Positions 55,750 to 64,000 of a DNA stretch of 64,000 nt are shown here, piece after piece. The stretch lies in NCBI RefSeq assembly GCF_016278385.1, contig NZ_JADQBY010000016.1, forward strand, positions 1 through 64,000. The letters are read 5' to 3'. The notes beneath the pieces are model-generated. The model was not told the DNA's origin. It saw only the letters and a program-made list of their open reading frames with translations, and searched no databases. The translations under genes were made by a program, and so were the position numbers. This DNA comes from Methanolobus sp. (GTDB lineage: Archaea; Halobacteriota; Methanosarcinia; Methanosarcinales; Methanosarcinaceae). The first letter of the stretch is position 1, and every line of letters starts with the position of its first letter.

Positions 55750-56469
55750 CTATTTCGATTCGTCCTTAAACCGGAAGTACACTCTACGGTTATTCTTTCC
55801 CTTATTTTCGGCTTTGATTATTTCTATGTGAGGGATGTCTCCTGTGTTTGCAATATGAGTTCCGCCACAGGCTTGCGTATCAACGTCAGGTATGTTTACC
55901 ACTCTGATTTCTTCTATTTCAGGAGGGAATGCATCTTTGAGTTTTACAAGAGAAGGAATCTGGAATGCTTCATCTCTTGGCATAATCTCAATACTCACCG
56001 GTATCTTGCGGTCTATTATTTCATTGACCTTCCCTTCGTATGATTTTATATGTTCCCTGTCAAAGTCCTCAAGATTGAAGTCCACACGGGTCTTTTCTTC
56101 CCCAAGCTGGTTGCCCGATATCTTTGCTCCGGTTTCTTTGTGTATTATGGCACTGAGTATATGGCAGGCAGTATGGTATTTCATGAAAAGATACCTTCTG
56201 TCCCAATTGACAATTCCCTTTACTTTATCTCCTGCCTTCAGTCCTGTAACTGTGACCTCATGACTGACATTGCCGTTGAACTTTGCGACATAGGTGATGG
56301 GGAATTCTGCTCCGTCTTCCCTCACAAAGATACCGGTGTCATGAGGCTGGCCACCGGAATTAGGATAGAATGCTGTTCTGTCAAGCACCACGAATTTGTC
56401 ATCCTTGACACTTTCAACAGTTGCATTGAATTCATTCAGATAACAGTCATTCAGGTATAGTTCATTCAT
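55750..56469 (-). CDS. alaX: Alanyl-tRNA editing protein AlaX
   Basis: 239 residues. The editing-site metal ligands are in KYHTACHILSAII near residue 98 and CGGTHIANT near 201; the N-terminal FYPNSGGQPHDTG is the glycine-rich motif of AlaRS editing domains. It hydrolyses Ser-tRNA(Ala) or Gly-tRNA(Ala). Length and the N-terminal barrel fit the AlaX-M type. Confidence 0.9.
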   Translation of the reverse strand: MNELYLNDCYLNEFNATVESVKDDKFVVLDRTAFYPNSGGQPHDTGIFVREDGAEFPITYVAKFNGNVSHEVTVTGLKAGDKVKGIVNWDRRYLFMKYHTACHILSAIIHKETGAKISGNQLGEEKTRVDFNLEDFDREHIKSYEGKVNEIIDRKIPVSIEIMPRDEAFQIPSLVKLKDAFPPEIEEIRVVNIPDVDTQACGGTHIANTGDIPHIEIIKAENKGKNNRRVYFRFKDESK

Positions 56470-56570
56470 AAATACAGGTAATAGCTCTTATTAAAATTAA
56501 TTTTTGCTATTTGGGATCAGTATGATTGCAAAATATCATATATTAGCTGCACCCTAAAATTATTAGGAAA

Positions 56571-57869
56571 ATGGCTGGCAAGGGAACAAAAGATATATCG
56601 ATCTATCCTCTTCTGATGGTTAATTTTATCGGCAGTATGGGACTCAGTTTAGTGTTGCCGTTCCTCATATTCCTTGTTGTAAGATTCGGTGGAAATGCGC
56701 TGATATATGGTATTATTTCCTCAATGTATCCTGTTTTCCAGTTGATTGGTTCTCCTTTGCTGGGGCGCTGGTCTGATATCTATGGCAGGAAAAAGGTTCT
56801 TTTTCTCAGTCAAGCAGGCACTCTTTTGTCATGGATCATCTTCTTCATCGCTCTCTTTGTACCGGTTGTTGCTTTGAAAAATATAAACTCAGGGATACTG
56901 GGAAGTTTTGTAATAACCATTCCTCTTCTTCTTCTCTTCATTGCAAGGGGATTTGACGGACTTACCGGAGGAAATGTTTCCGTTTCAAATGCTTATATTG
57001 CTGACATCACTGAAGATAAGGACAGAAGCAAAAATTTTGGAAAAATGTCAGTTTCCACAAATCTTGGTTTTATAGTGGGGCCGTCGCTTGCCGGACTTCT
57101 CAGTGTGACAATATATGGTGAAGCTCTTCCTGTGCTTGCAGCCATTCTGATATCACTGGCAGGTACTATAATGATAGTTCTCTATGTTCCCGAATCTCGT
57201 AGATGTGTTTCAAAGAGCAAAGTTCCGAAACACTTCTCAACAATGGCTGATAAGCCGGGTGGATGTGTTGACTCCACACCTTTGCAAAAGCAGAAGTTCA
57301 GGGATGTGATGAAACTGAAGCACATACCTTATATGTTCCTGATATATTTCCTCATCTTCCTTGGTTTTAATACATTCTATACGGCTTTTCCTGTACATGC
57401 AGCAAACGATCTCCAGTGGAGTATTGCAGAATTAGGTTTCTTTTTTTCTTTCCTGAGTATCCTGCTTGTGATCGTTGAAGGTCCGGTACTTTCTTACGTT
57501 TCCAAAAGATTCTCTGATCCGTTTCTTATTATCTCAGGGAGCCTGATACTTGGAAGCAATTTTGTATTGCTGGCTTTTGGTAGCACACTTCTTACTTATG
57601 TTGCAGCAATCTTTTTCGCAGTTGGCAATGGTTTTATGTGGCCTTCTATTCAGTCAATTCTGTCAAAACTTGCAGGGAAGGATAATCAGGGACTTATTCA
57701 GGGAGTTTCAGGTAGTTTTATGAGCATCGCCAGTATTCTCGGGCTTATTGGTGGTGGTTTTATCTATGAACTTATGGGGAGGGGAGCATTCATAGTATCT
57801 GCCCTTATCATCTATATTGTGTTTGTACTGGCCCTGCATCTTCGTTCTTTTGATCTCTCAGGTGAATAA
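56571..57869 (+). CDS. MFS transporter
   Basis: 432 residues, twelve predicted helices. The MFS motif between helices 2 and 3 is visible (LLGRWSDIYGRKKVLFLSQA) and GFDGLTGGNVSVSNAYIADI resembles motif of drug/H+ antiporters of the TetA type. A cytoplasmic loop of about 40 residues divides the halves. Substrate unknown. Confidence 0.85.
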   Translation: MAGKGTKDISIYPLLMVNFIGSMGLSLVLPFLIFLVVRFGGNALIYGIISSMYPVFQLIGSPLLGRWSDIYGRKKVLFLSQAGTLLSWIIFFIALFVPVVALKNINSGILGSFVITIPLLLLFIARGFDGLTGGNVSVSNAYIADITEDKDRSKNFGKMSVSTNLGFIVGPSLAGLLSVTIYGEALPVLAAILISLAGTIMIVLYVPESRRCVSKSKVPKHFSTMADKPGGCVDSTPLQKQKFRDVMKLKHIPYMFLIYFLIFLGFNTFYTAFPVHAANDLQWSIAELGFFFSFLSILLVIVEGPVLSYVSKRFSDPFLIISGSLILGSNFVLLAFGSTLLTYVAAIFFAVGNGFMWPSIQSILSKLAGKDNQGLIQGVSGSFMSIASILGLIGGGFIYELMGRGAFIVSALIIYIVFVLALHLRSFDLSGE

Positions 57870-57896
57870 GACTGCTACATGCCTGACAAAATACTA

Positions 57897-59243
57897 TCAT
57901 TTGAGCATATACTTCACGTCATAACTACTTGAGGGGTAGGCATACACGGCTTCTCTTACCTGTTCCGCTGTGAGTCCTGTGTTAATTGCCAGGGTGTAAA
58001 GATTGATGATATCTTCGGCATTAGGTCCGATCAAATGAGCTCCAACGATTCTTTCCGTCCCTTTTTCGATAATTATCTTGGATGCAGCATGTTCAATATT
58101 TGTTTTTCTGGCAGAGTAGAACTTGCTCATATCAGTGTATATTATCCGGTGTTTATCAGTAGCATCCTTTTCCATCAGTCCGATAGAGGCTAGTGTGGGT
58201 ATGGTAAATACAGCAGAGGCAATTTTTGTGTAATCTGCCGTATGCTTATTTCCGTCCAGTATATTGGATGCAACCACATGTGCCTGGAGGCTGGCGGTGG
58301 GGGTAAGTGCAGGTCCTGGCAGAATACAGTCTCCTGCTGCATAAACAGCTGGATTGGAGATGCTTTGCAGATATTCGTTGACTGCAATGCCACCATGCTC
58401 TATCTCAACTCCTCCATTTTCAGGTTCAAGGCCCTGTATAGCAGGAACTCTACCAAGCCCATGTACGATCATGTCACATTTATGGATTATTTTTTCCTGC
58501 TTTTTGCCGTCAAGTATTGTAAGTTCAAGATCTCCATCTTTTTTATCTATTCCTTGTAATTCCTGTCCTGTTATAATACTGATTCCTGCTTTCTCAGATG
58601 CATCTACCAGCATGTTTACAAGGTCCCTGTCAAATGTTTTAAGAAGATTCTCTCCCCTGTGGATAATTGTAACATCAGCGCCCGCTCTTGCAGCTATATG
58701 CGCAAATTCAAATGAAATATATCCGCCACCTGCAAAAATGATCTTATTCGGTAGTTCTTTGAGATCAAGGAACTCATCGCTTGTGGTGAGATATTCAGCT
58801 CCGGGTATGTCTATTGTTTTTGATGTTGCACCAACGGTGATTAGGATGTATTTTGCAGATATGAGTCTGTCTCCCACAGCCAGTGTATTGTGGTCATGGA
58901 AACTGACTTTGCCGTGGTAAGTATCTATTCCAGCACTAATGAATGCATTTTCTTTAGGATCTGTCAGTGAATACACAATTTCATCTTTAAAATCAATAAG
59001 TGACGGCCAGTCCAGATGATTACGGCATTTTGAACCCTTACCTTTCATTCTGTTTCCTGCATCTATAATTTCTGCAGCACCACTAAGTATCTTTTTAGGG
59101 ATACATCCATGAAATGCGCATATTCCTCCATACTTATCCTTATCGGCAATAGCAACTTTCATTCCTGCTTTTTTGAGTTTGTATGCAAGTGAAGAGCCTG
59201 CAACTCCAGTACCTATTACAAAAGCATCATAATATGTGTCCAT
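57897..59243 (-). CDS. Pyridine nucleotide-disulfide oxidoreductase
   Basis: 448 residues, dihydrolipoamide dehydrogenase/mercuric reductase type. FAD site VIGTGVAGSSLAYKLKKAGM at the start, redox pair in GGICAFHGCIPKKIL near residue 41-46, NAD site FAGGGYISFEFAHIAARAGA near 170, second FAD site VYAAGDC near 308, and dimerisation domain to the end. The usual LNxG between the cysteines is AFHG, and the C-terminal HPxxxE is replaced (YAYPSSSYD), so the reaction is uncertain. Confidence 0.85.
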   Translation of the reverse strand: MDTYYDAFVIGTGVAGSSLAYKLKKAGMKVAIADKDKYGGICAFHGCIPKKILSGAAEIIDAGNRMKGKGSKCRNHLDWPSLIDFKDEIVYSLTDPKENAFISAGIDTYHGKVSFHDHNTLAVGDRLISAKYILITVGATSKTIDIPGAEYLTTSDEFLDLKELPNKIIFAGGGYISFEFAHIAARAGADVTIIHRGENLLKTFDRDLVNMLVDASEKAGISIITGQELQGIDKKDGDLELTILDGKKQEKIIHKCDMIVHGLGRVPAIQGLEPENGGVEIEHGGIAVNEYLQSISNPAVYAAGDCILPGPALTPTASLQAHVVASNILDGNKHTADYTKIASAVFTIPTLASIGLMEKDATDKHRIIYTDMSKFYSARKTNIEHAASKIIIEKGTERIVGAHLIGPNAEDIINLYTLAINTGLTAEQVREAVYAYPSSSYDVKYMLK

Positions 59244-59385
59244 TGATTTTACTCCCGTGACTGGTTTGATAAGAATTGGTTTGTATGACTTATAAATTAC
59301 CTTTTCGATCTATATGTTCTTGAAATAGAACTATGCAGTAAGCAAAAAACCAGTTGATTACGTAAAAAGTAAGAACAAATTGTTG

Positions 59386-59583
59386 TTAGGCATAAGAAGG
59401 GATTTCATCTGGCTTAATGGTAATAATCTGACTGATGGATATGTGTGAGTAGCGTCGCTCTGTGATCTCAAGCGTCAGAACTCCATCACTGCATGCTTTT
59501 ACGTTTCCCCTGAAAGTAAGGATTCCTCCACAGTAAACAGAAACGTCTTTTCTCATCAGATGCTCAACGATAAACGATTGCAT
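59386..59583 (-). CDS. Small Sm/SH3-barrel-like protein, paralog B
   Basis: 65 residues beginning MQSFIVEHLMRKDVSVYCGG. It aligns along its length with the 61-residue protein at 12859, sharing MQSFIVEH, YCGG, a (V/K)AC(A/S)DGVLT core and the closing I-I-strand. Function unknown; binding of RNA or another protein is a guess from the small barrel pattern. Monocistronic, between the disulfide reductase and the hsp20 gene. Confidence 0.75.
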   Translation of the reverse strand: MQSFIVEHLMRKDVSVYCGGILTFRGNVKACSDGVLTLEITERRYSHISISQIITIKPDEIPSYA

Positions 59584-59767
59584 TTCTATCTCCGTCCATT
59601 ATGAATTATTCCTATCTTTATTGAAGACTGTTCAATTAATATATGTATTGGTTGATGTTTTCTTATTTTATACTGAGCCTCAAATAGTTCCTCGTTCCAA
59701 AAGAGTGAAATAGTTTCCAAACGACAATAGTCCAAATCCCATCTACCTATCAAAGTGGTGTATACCA

Positions 59768-60307
59768 ATGGCTGATAAAAGGAAAAAGCGAGGTTTTTTT
59801 GATGATATCTTTAGTGAAGGTAATTTCAACGATATTGAAGACATCATAGAGCACATGATGGAGAGATTTGGCTTCAACCTCGATGATTTTGAGAAACAGC
59901 CTTTCTTCTATGGATTCTCTGTGTCCGGCCATCCCGGCGAGGAACCTGAGATCAGGGAGTTTGGAAACATTTTTTCCGATGATGATGAAGATGATGATTT
60001 TGAGTCTGTGATACAGCAGGTCGGGGCAAATGAAAGAAAGCCTCTAATAGATGTGTTTGAAATTGACGATAAGGTGCACGTAATGGCTGAGTTTTGTGGT
60101 GTGGAAAAGGATGATATAAAGCTGGATGTTACCGAGACGCAACTTGAACTGAAGGCAGAGAATGAGAAAACGTCCTTTTCAGAAATTATTGAACTTCCTT
60201 CAAGTGTGGATCCGGATACAGCTAAAGCAGCTTATATCAATGGTGTTCTTGAAATTATAATGGATGCGAAAAAGTTGGGTGTAGCCCGTTCAGTTCATAT
60301 CGAATAA
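59768..60307 (+). CDS. Hsp20/alpha-crystallin family protein
   Basis: 179 residues. The C-terminal 90 residues are an alpha-crystallin domain (PLIDVFEIDDKVHVMAEFCG, VEKDDIKLDVTETQLELKAE, IELPSSVDPDTAKAAYINGV). The N-terminal half is aromatic and strongly acidic (FSDDDEDDDFES). The usual C-terminal IxI motif is not clear. A small heat-shock chaperone or GvpH-like relative; no gas vesicle genes are nearby. Confidence 0.85.
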   Translation: MADKRKKRGFFDDIFSEGNFNDIEDIIEHMMERFGFNLDDFEKQPFFYGFSVSGHPGEEPEIREFGNIFSDDDEDDDFESVIQQVGANERKPLIDVFEIDDKVHVMAEFCGVEKDDIKLDVTETQLELKAENEKTSFSEIIELPSSVDPDTAKAAYINGVLEIIMDAKKLGVARSVHIE

Positions 60308-60427
60308 TCTTTGTATCCATCCTTTTTTTTAGTTGTTTTGTTGGATATGTTTGCCCTACCAACATGTATATATGTATGACATATAATCTATATTTTGTAT
60401 TGCAGAGTAATTGACTGGGGAGTAAAA

Positions 60428-63184
60428 ATGTCTGCTGATTCAGAAGTTAAGGATTGTAAATACAGCATGTTACCAGAGGTGCTGCAGGATATTCAGTTTG
60501 ATTTACTTTCCAGACTGGATTTTGGTATAATCTGTCTGGATAAGGACGATAAAGTTATCCATTTAAACAAAGTATTCCGGGATCTTATAGGAATTATGGA
60601 TGATGCGGCTATAGGCAGGGGTTTAAATGACCTTTCATCAACCTTGTTTAAAAATCCCTCTTCTTTTTTTAATCAGCTACTCTTTGCTAAACAACAGAGC
60701 AATTTTGAAAGACAGGGCCTTTTAAAAATAGTAAGCAATAATGGTTGTCTGAAGTACTTTTCCTGTGATTTTGTTCCATATTTTGATAACGGGACAGTTT
60801 CTAATGGAACGTTATGTCTTCTAAAAGACGAGACCGTTAAAACAGTTTGTTCGAATAGATACTTTGTCAACGATTGTGAACTGAATACCTCTCATCTTCC
60901 ATTTGTATCCTTCTTGTGGAAGGGAGATGATGTCTGGTCTGTAGAATATGTTTCAGATAATATTGTCCAGTTTGGTTATGATCCGGAAGAGTTCATATCT
61001 GGAACACTCTCATATTCAGATATTATACATCCTGATTGTCTCAGTAATCTCATGAATGAAGTTAATGTGTTCAATGGATCCAATTTCTCGCAAGAATACA
61101 TGATTTTAACTGCTCACGGTGAGCCTCGATGGGTTCTTGAAAGGTCCTATGCCATTCGTGATGATAACAATAATATAACTCACTTCCATGGTGCTATTCT
61201 TGACATTAATGACAGGAAAAAAGTTGAACATGAATTAAAATTCGTACACAGTCTGGAAAAATCCCTATCTAGATTATGGGAGAAAGCCATTTCATGCAGT
61301 GATGTAAATTCACTGATGAATTATACCGTGAAACTGGTTGCAAAAACTCTTGACATGAAATATTGCAGCATAATGGAAAAGCTTCCAGGAGATAATTTTC
61401 TTCTAAGGTATGGGCATGGATTTTCGGACTGGTGTATAGGTTCAGCCATCGTTGACAAAAATGAAGGTTCTCAGGCAGGTTTTACTATATTTTCCGGCAA
61501 ACCGCTCATCATGGAAGATATTGAAAATGAAACCCGCTTTAAAACACCTCACTTTCTTTATGAGCATGGTGTTGTAAGCGGAGCAAGTGTTATTATTGGA
61601 AGCCGGAAAGAACCATTTGGAACATTATGTGTGTATACGGACAAAAAAAGACATTTCACAGAACCTGATATCAGCTTCCTTCAATCGGCTTCAAATGTTC
61701 TTACAGAAACGTTACGATTGCGGGAATCATTCAGCTCTCTTGAGTTATACAAAAATCTGATAAACCAGTCTAATGACTATATCATGGTTCTGGATACAGT
61801 ATCCAAAAAATTCATTTATACAAGTGCCAGGGTGATTCAGGATATTGGTTACTCTGAATCTGAAATAAAGGCTCAGAATATCTTTGAGAAACATTTTTTT
61901 ATGAAATCATTCGATATACTTGATGTTATCAGAAAAGCAGCTGATGAAGGTTCTTTTCTGGTGGAGTCTGAATTCACCCGAAAGAATGGGACTTCTTTCC
62001 CGGTGGATATTAGTTTTTCATTTGTGGAAAATAAAGGTAAAATCTACCTGGTGTTGATCGGTCACGATATTACTGAAAAGAAGAAATCTCATAAAAGACT
62101 CAGCGAGTCCGAAACAAAATTGAGTGCTATCTTTGACAACGCTAGTGATCTGATATGTCTTTCTGATGTGGATGGTACTATTTTACAGATTAACAGAACC
62201 ATGGCAAATATTTTGGGATATCAGGGTCATGAGTTGCCAGGGCTATCTATTGAAGATATCGTTGCTCCGGATTTTTGTTTAGATATACCACAACTTCTTG
62301 ATGAAATAAAGATTGATGGGCTTATTACTATAGAACTTGATTTATTGAAGAAGAATGGTGATGTTTTTCCTATGGAGGTAAAAGTCCAGTCGATAGAATA
62401 TAGTGGTCAAAAGCATCTTCTTTCAATAGGTCGTGATATAAGTGATAGGAGAGTACTGGAAAAAGCAATAAGGGACTATTCTGAGCAGTTGGAGTACTCC
62501 AATGAAATTAAAAGCATTTTCGCTGATGTTACGAGTCATGATCTTGTAAGTTCTATTTCTTTTATAGAAGGGTTTGCAGAATATCTGTCTGAAATTGAAG
62601 ATGACAGGGAGAAGATAAATATTCTTTATCATATCAGGGATGGTACTGATAAGTTAAGGAAAACAATAGATTGTGCTTCAGTTTTCGCGAGAATGAGCAG
62701 TTCTGCAGATATGGATCTGCAAACATTGGACCTTGGAGCATTTTTCCGTGAGTCTCTTAAAAGGCTCTCCAATGAAATGGTTGCTGGCGACATAAAAGTA
62801 ACATTGGTCTCTCCCTCATGCTATCCTGCTTATATAAATCCTATAATAGAGGAAGTATTTTTCAATCTGTTATCCAATGCCATAAAATATTCACCCCCTG
62901 GTTCTGAGGTGATTGTGGATATAGTTAAAATTGAAGACAAGTGGAAGGTCAGTGTTTCTGATTTTGGTCCGGGCATATCCGATAAGGATAAATCAAGGAT
63001 ATTTGACCGGTTTAGCCGTGTATCCGCTTCTGGTGTAAATGGAAAAGGTCTTGGACTTGCAATAGCCAAAATGGCATTGAAATGTCATGGTGAAGAGCTT
63101 CATGTTACTGATAATGAAAATGGTAAAGGTAGCACATTCTGGTTTAATGTACGTGTTTCTAATGAGTTCGAAACTTTTCAATGA
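60428..63184 (+). CDS. Soluble multi-PAS/GAF sensor kinase
   Basis: 918 residues from MSADSEVKDCKYS, preceded by GGGGAG. No membrane helix. Order: PAS about 25-130, PAS about 155-270, GAF about 285-435, PAS about 445-560, PAS about 570-680, then a dimerisation helix with the variant H box VTSHDLVSSISFIEGFAEYL near 700 and a HATPase domain (LLSNAIKYSPPG, DFGPGISD, GKGLGLAIAKM). The H box lacks the usual proline. Cytoplasmic sensor of unknown signal. Confidence 0.88.
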   Translation: MSADSEVKDCKYSMLPEVLQDIQFDLLSRLDFGIICLDKDDKVIHLNKVFRDLIGIMDDAAIGRGLNDLSSTLFKNPSSFFNQLLFAKQQSNFERQGLLKIVSNNGCLKYFSCDFVPYFDNGTVSNGTLCLLKDETVKTVCSNRYFVNDCELNTSHLPFVSFLWKGDDVWSVEYVSDNIVQFGYDPEEFISGTLSYSDIIHPDCLSNLMNEVNVFNGSNFSQEYMILTAHGEPRWVLERSYAIRDDNNNITHFHGAILDINDRKKVEHELKFVHSLEKSLSRLWEKAISCSDVNSLMNYTVKLVAKTLDMKYCSIMEKLPGDNFLLRYGHGFSDWCIGSAIVDKNEGSQAGFTIFSGKPLIMEDIENETRFKTPHFLYEHGVVSGASVIIGSRKEPFGTLCVYTDKKRHFTEPDISFLQSASNVLTETLRLRESFSSLELYKNLINQSNDYIMVLDTVSKKFIYTSARVIQDIGYSESEIKAQNIFEKHFFMKSFDILDVIRKAADEGSFLVESEFTRKNGTSFPVDISFSFVENKGKIYLVLIGHDITEKKKSHKRLSESETKLSAIFDNASDLICLSDVDGTILQINRTMANILGYQGHELPGLSIEDIVAPDFCLDIPQLLDEIKIDGLITIELDLLKKNGDVFPMEVKVQSIEYSGQKHLLSIGRDISDRRVLEKAIRDYSEQLEYSNEIKSIFADVTSHDLVSSISFIEGFAEYLSEIEDDREKINILYHIRDGTDKLRKTIDCASVFARMSSSADMDLQTLDLGAFFRESLKRLSNEMVAGDIKVTLVSPSCYPAYINPIIEEVFFNLLSNAIKYSPPGSEVIVDIVKIEDKWKVSVSDFGPGISDKDKSRIFDRFSRVSASGVNGKGLGLAIAKMALKCHGEELHVTDNENGKGSTFWFNVRVSNEFETFQ

Positions 63185-63339
63185 AAACTTTAATTAAGAA
63201 CCATAATTATAGATTTAGGTTCAGACTCAGTTAGTTTTTTCTGTGCATATTGTCACAAAAGGGAATTGTCATGCATACAATTACCACAAGTAATATATAG
63301 TTGCCAAAAAATTACTTTCTGGTCTTAGAGGTATATCGA

Positions 63340-64000
63340 ATGGTCAAAAAAACAATTCATGAAATCAACGGTAGAATAAGAGATGGAAGTGTCAATGTAG
63401 TTACTGCCGAAGAAATGGTTCACATCGTCGGTGAACTGGGTGCGGAAGGCGCTGCAAAGGAAGTTGATGTAGTAACTACCGGTACTTTCGGTGCAATGTG
63501 TTCATCAGGTGTCTGGTTGAACTTCGGTCATTCGGAACCACCTATTAAGATGCAGAAGGTATTCTTGAACGATGTTGAGGCTTACACGGGTGTTGCGGCT
63601 GTTGATGCTTTCATCGGAGCTACTCAATTATCCGAATCATTGGGTATGGAATATGGCGGTGCTCATGTCATAGAGGACCTGATAAGGGGAAAATCTATCC
63701 ACCTTCATGCAACATCTCACGGAACTGACTGTTATCCGCGAAAAGTGCTTGATACCACTCTATCCCTTGAAGACATGAATCAGGCCATAATGATGAATCC
63801 TCGCAATGCATATCAAAAATACAATGCTGCGACCAATGGTACTAAAAATACGATACACACTTACATGGGCTCTTTACTCCCTTCATTTGGAAACGTCACC
63901 TATTCAGGTGCCGGTGTGCTCTCACCGCTTTCCAACGATCCCGATTACATGACCATCGGTGCTGGAACGAGGATATTTCTGGGAGGTACCCAGGGATATA
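63340..64000 (+). CDS. Homocysteine biosynthesis protein (DUF39), 5' part
   Basis: The first 220 codons; the gene runs off the window. [20 protein letters not shown], then [20 protein letters not shown] near residue 45 with a conserved cysteine, [15 protein letters not shown] near 125 and [13 protein letters not shown] at the edge match the DUF39/COG1900 family. In Methanosarcina this protein works with an NIL/ferredoxin partner to make homocysteine from aspartate semialdehyde and sulfide. The partner gene is probably beyond the edge. GAGG lies upstream of the ATG. Confidence 0.88.
   Translation, partial: MVKKTIHEINGRIRDGSVNVVTAEEMVHIVGELGAEGAAKEVDVVTTGTFGAMCSSGVWLNFGHSEPPIKMQKVFLNDVEAYTGVAAVDAFIGATQLSESLGMEYGGAHVIEDLIRGKSIHLHATSHGTDCYPRKVLDTTLSLEDMNQAIMMNPRNAYQKYNAATNGTKNTIHTYMGSLLPSFGNVTYSGAGVLSPLSNDPDYMTIGAGTRIFLGGTQGY

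Noticed and set aside
59768-60307. Gas vesicle GvpH
   Set aside because: The acidic N-terminus is reminiscent, but no gas vesicle gene is nearby, so a plain Hsp20 call is safer.

Overview
The window is a chromosomal piece of a methylotrophic methanogen of the family Methanosarcinaceae. The evidence is a methanol methyltransferase set (mtaA, mtaC, mtaB), a RamA-type corrinoid activase, the archaeal mevalonate/isopentenyl phosphate kinase operon, archaeal ribosomal and RNA polymerase genes, TFB, Gar1 and aTrm5. The AT-rich base composition and gene content suggest Methanolobus or Methanococcoides rather than Methanosarcina, but the genus cannot be fixed from sequence reading alone.

Bases 1-8650 are an accessory, decaying region. 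It holds an internally deleted IS256-type element that keeps its ends, three copies of a 97-bp inverted-repeat element, an apparently intact ISH3-type insertion sequence, two further small inverted-repeat elements, and fragments of a type I restriction methylase and of an integrase. Between the repeats sits a small redox group: a single-cluster ferredoxin, a second ferredoxin in which one cluster cysteine is a serine, and a hemerythrin. Two orphan genes of unknown function follow.

Bases 8650-13050 encode a small membrane protein, a metallophosphoesterase translationally coupled to an Lhr-type helicase, and a small protein that has a paralog near 59.5 kb. Bases 13200-22400 form a methanol-catabolism island. 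mtaA lies behind a tandemly duplicated promoter-like unit and is followed by a hydantoinase/oxoprolinase-family ATPase. Converging on them is mtaC-mtaB behind a long leader, and upstream of that lies a RamA activase paired with a COG0523/CobW GTPase. MtaB and MtaC move the methanol methyl group onto the corrinoid, MtaA passes it to coenzyme M, and the RamA-type protein would re-reduce inactivated corrinoid.

Bases 22600-26550 carry a ferrous-iron uptake operon (feoA, feoB, a membrane protein and a cysteine-rich winged-helix protein) with an upstream DtxR-family regulator. A GCCTA-containing motif is shared by the two promoter regions. Bases 26570-35400 are mixed: an aminotransferase, an MscS-related membrane protein, a 35-residue membrane peptide, a monoheme cytochrome c, a broken membrane gene, rubrerythrin, a lipoprotein, rfbB-rfbA and tRNA-Thr(CGU).

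Bases 35400-53000 are core archaeal information processing and metabolism: aTrm5, a LysE-type exporter, TFB, Gar1 and PPDK, then one long leftward cluster running rpl18e-rplM-rpsI-rpoN-tRNA-Pro-rpoK-rpsB-memo-mvk-ipk-idi2-RNase J-idsA. The tRNA-Pro(CGG) has an intron and starts at the base immediately after the rpoN stop codon. DUF2240, an unknown gene and serA lie upstream of this cluster. Bases 53300-64000 carry two large sensor kinases, AlaX, an MFS transporter, a disulfide oxidoreductase, the second copy of the small Sm-like protein, an Hsp20, and the 5' part of a DUF39 homocysteine biosynthesis gene cut by the window edge.
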